Of a DNA stretch of 64,000 nt, positions 61,817 to 64,000 are shown piece by piece (positions within the stretch are counted from its first letter, which is position 1; each line of letters begins with the position of its first letter). The stretch is from Trichoplax sp. H2 (lineage: Eukaryota; Placozoa; Uniplacotomia; Trichoplacea). The notes under the pieces were generated by a model that saw nothing but the letters and a program-made list of their open reading frames with translations, was not told where the DNA came from and made no database searches. The position numbers and the translations under genes are program-made. The stretch lies in contig NOWV01000075.1 in the NCBI GenBank assembly GCA_003344405.1, positions 1 to 64,000 on the forward strand. The letters are read 5' to 3'.

Positions 61817-63300
61817 CTAATACACAGGCATGGGTGCTTGGGTCAATAGTAAGCCAAACCGGCGCTTTAATAGAACACGTTGACGAGAATACTTGTCATC
61901 CGGTGAGAAGCGAGCTGCATTAACGATTATAATAATTAATAACATTTAGAATTTAGCAGCTGGAGATTTTATTATTATTATAATTTTGGTAGGCATGAAT
62001 GCGTGTATACTCGTAGAGGAGCATTACTGTAACAACAATCGGAGCACTATATGCTGTAGATGTAGTGTATACTGAATATTATATATTTACAGTACATCTA
62101 AATAGAGAATTGAACTGAAAGAGAGAGAGAATGAAACGTTCCCTTCCCCTAAATTAAGTATTATATTTTAAATACTAGTGCTGGCATATAAATCGGTAAC
62201 TAAAACCAGATATTACCTGGATGAGCAGAAATAGTTGGTTTGCCGTTCGGGTCGACTTTCTAAAAGGAATAAAAAGCAAAATATTGATTTAGTTCGTTGT
62301 TATGCTGCATCTACAATAGTAGGATTGTTGTTAGGGTGCATAGCTTAGTGCTCTTGAAGATAATTTCATTTAGACATGAACTACTGTAAATACTCTCATG
62401 TACAGTGTATATCGATACAGTCCAAGTGCGAAATCGTTGAAAGTACCCTATTAACTGTATACGACTTTTTTAAGCTTACAAATTCGATATCTTATGATGA
62501 TATGTACTGGATTAACTTATCATGACGTCAGCTAACGTCATTTCTATGTCATTGGATTTCGATAGGATCGCAAAGCTATTCAAACGGTACAGTAGTATTG
62601 CCATTGATGAAAGAACTGCTTTCATGTTGGAGTAATACTATACTGCTCATCAGATGCATCCTATCATTGGGCAATAACGACTGTAGCTACCGATAGCTAC
62701 ACAAAAGCACAAGATTGCAAATTTCAGTTAGAGCTATGGCTATCTGCTTGTATGGAGTATCATCAATGTACCGCAGCTATCATTTCTTACGCTATAGCGC
62801 TTCTTAAGCTGTACTAACTAATTGTATATCAGTTGTTATCATTCCAACGGAACGAATACGGTATCGGCTCTTTTATGAATATGTGAGTAAACTATGTTTT
62901 CATAGAACTCCTATGGTATAATAGCAAGAGTATTGCAGTCAACACTCGCATTAAGAATTCAATGCAGCGTCATCAGGATGCAAAGTAAGAAGTAGAGAAG
63001 AAGTTATCTGCTGATGTTTCTTCTCTGCTATCTGAGTACAATGTCAAGCGTCATTATGCTTGAGCAAGAATGCATCAACATCGGTAGCATTGCGCAATAT
63101 ATTTGTATCCTAGTTATGGCAATAGCACCATCTTAAGATGAGCATACAACAGCCACAAAGTGATGATAAAATAGTGTTGTCCATCAAATCGTTTCTTGCT
63201 TGCAATGATTGAACAAACTAAGGTGATCTATGAACATCGTCCTTACCTTCATCGTGTAAACTCGTTTGCCATCTTGATCTTGATAGTACATCAGATGCAT
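61817..63300 (-). CDS. NOP10: H/ACA ribonucleoprotein subunit NOP10
   Basis: Three exons (63300-63247, 62259-62217, 61914-61817) join in frame to exactly 64 residues, the human length. The sequence reads [18 protein letters not shown], then [18 protein letters not shown], then [17 protein letters not shown] and a short tail ending PMPVY. NOP10 is a core protein of H/ACA snoRNPs and telomerase, bound to dyskerin, acting in the nucleolus. The protein is too small for a standard ORF scan: exons of 54, 43 and 98 bases are separated by introns of about 990 and 300 bases. The 5' end faces the TACAG array at 63545. Confidence 0.95.
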
Positions 63301-63544
63301 GTTAGATATTCAAGGGTAGATCGCTTGCTGCTCTAATGAACTACAGCGATTCGATTGGAATAAAGTGAATACTGAAGCTGCAATTTCGTCCAACAAGGCT
63401 GTTGAAAAGCTGACGATACTGTTTCGGTTGTCTAGGTTTCGAGCAGAGTGACTTGAGTCAGGCGTCAGCTACTACCAGGTGGTCGGTATCAATTTTTCTT
63501 TGACTTTTATTACAATACATGCCCTACCATGTGATGTCAATCAT

Positions 63545-64000
63545 ACTGTAGTACTGTACTATACTGTACTGTACAGTACTGTACAGTATTACTGTTACTC
63601 TTGTGATGTACACTTGTACAGTATAGTACAGTAGATAGAGCATGCTCAGACTCCGCCAATTTTCCATGCAAGCGGACCCAACTGGTCCTTGAATTTGGAA
63701 CGCTTTTAAATCACTAACTACGCTAACACTAAGCAGAATTTTTTTAAATCTGTCTTCAGTTTCATCTATTATACAATCTAAGCTTTCGAATGGTATAAGT
63801 TTGATTGGTTTTTTATTTTAATTAACCGCAAAAAGTGTTCTTTTTTGCGCAGTACAGTACTGGGACACGCTGTAGAGGGTCTCTAGCGTACAGTACAATG
63901 ATTACAGTCATAAGTACAGTAAGTACTGTATCATCGAATTAAGACTCTATGGTAAGTACTGTACTGTACTGTCTAGAGTACTGTACACTGTACACTGTAC
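63545..64000. repeat. TACAG/GTAC palindromic array, block 7
   Basis: Dense clusters occur at 63545-63590 (ACTGTACTGTACAGTACTGT and similar), 63612-63632, 63849-63862 and 63885-64000, running off the right edge. The block lies upstream of NOP10 and so probably in another divergent gap. Confidence 0.85.

Overview
This window looks like nuclear DNA from an early-branching animal. Every gene except one is split by many short A+T-rich introns with GT..AG borders, and the proteins are eukaryotic or animal families: SKP1, protein geranylgeranyltransferase beta, COP9 signalosome subunit 3, 2-oxoglutarate dehydrogenase, UPF0728/C10orf53, RACK1, WAPL, CCDC171, an IRC3-type mitochondrial helicase and NOP10. 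Intron density, small intergenic distances and high similarity to vertebrate proteins suggest a placozoan (Trichoplax/Hoilungia type). That assignment is inference, not proof. I rebuilt most genes exon by exon by checking splice sites and codon phase; the models close in frame and give lengths close to the human orthologues.

Layout, with strand: SKP1 5' exon (-, 7-127); PGGT1B (+, 3766-6453); COPS3 (-, 6885-10407); OGDH (+, 12694-19914); UPF0728 (-, 20610-21647); RACK1 (+, 24810-26708); WAPL (-, 27524-32308); a double beta-trefoil protein (+, 37564-39954, with a TATA box at 35900); CCDC171 (-, 41645-50100); IRC3-like helicase (+, 51846-55601); an intronless orphan gene (+, 57596-59941); NOP10 (-, 61817-63300). 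Orientation alternates almost perfectly, so the window is a chain of divergent (shared 5') and convergent (shared 3') gaps. The genes are general housekeeping functions (ubiquitin ligase control, prenylation, TCA cycle, ribosome scaffold, cohesin release, snoRNP) and do not form one pathway.

The most striking non-coding feature is a family of short palindromic arrays built from TACAG/CTGTA and GTAC (for example ACTGTACAGT). Dense blocks lie at 1990-3715, 10450-11050 with 12125-12165, 23190-23660, 35650-35895 and 63545-64000. These are four of the five divergent gaps plus the region upstream of NOP10. The four convergent gaps lack them. Other repeats include three 187-190 bp units in COPS3 intron 1, a 138-154 bp minisatellite at 34690-35445, a ~198 bp repeat in CCDC171 intron 1 and several ancient duplications.
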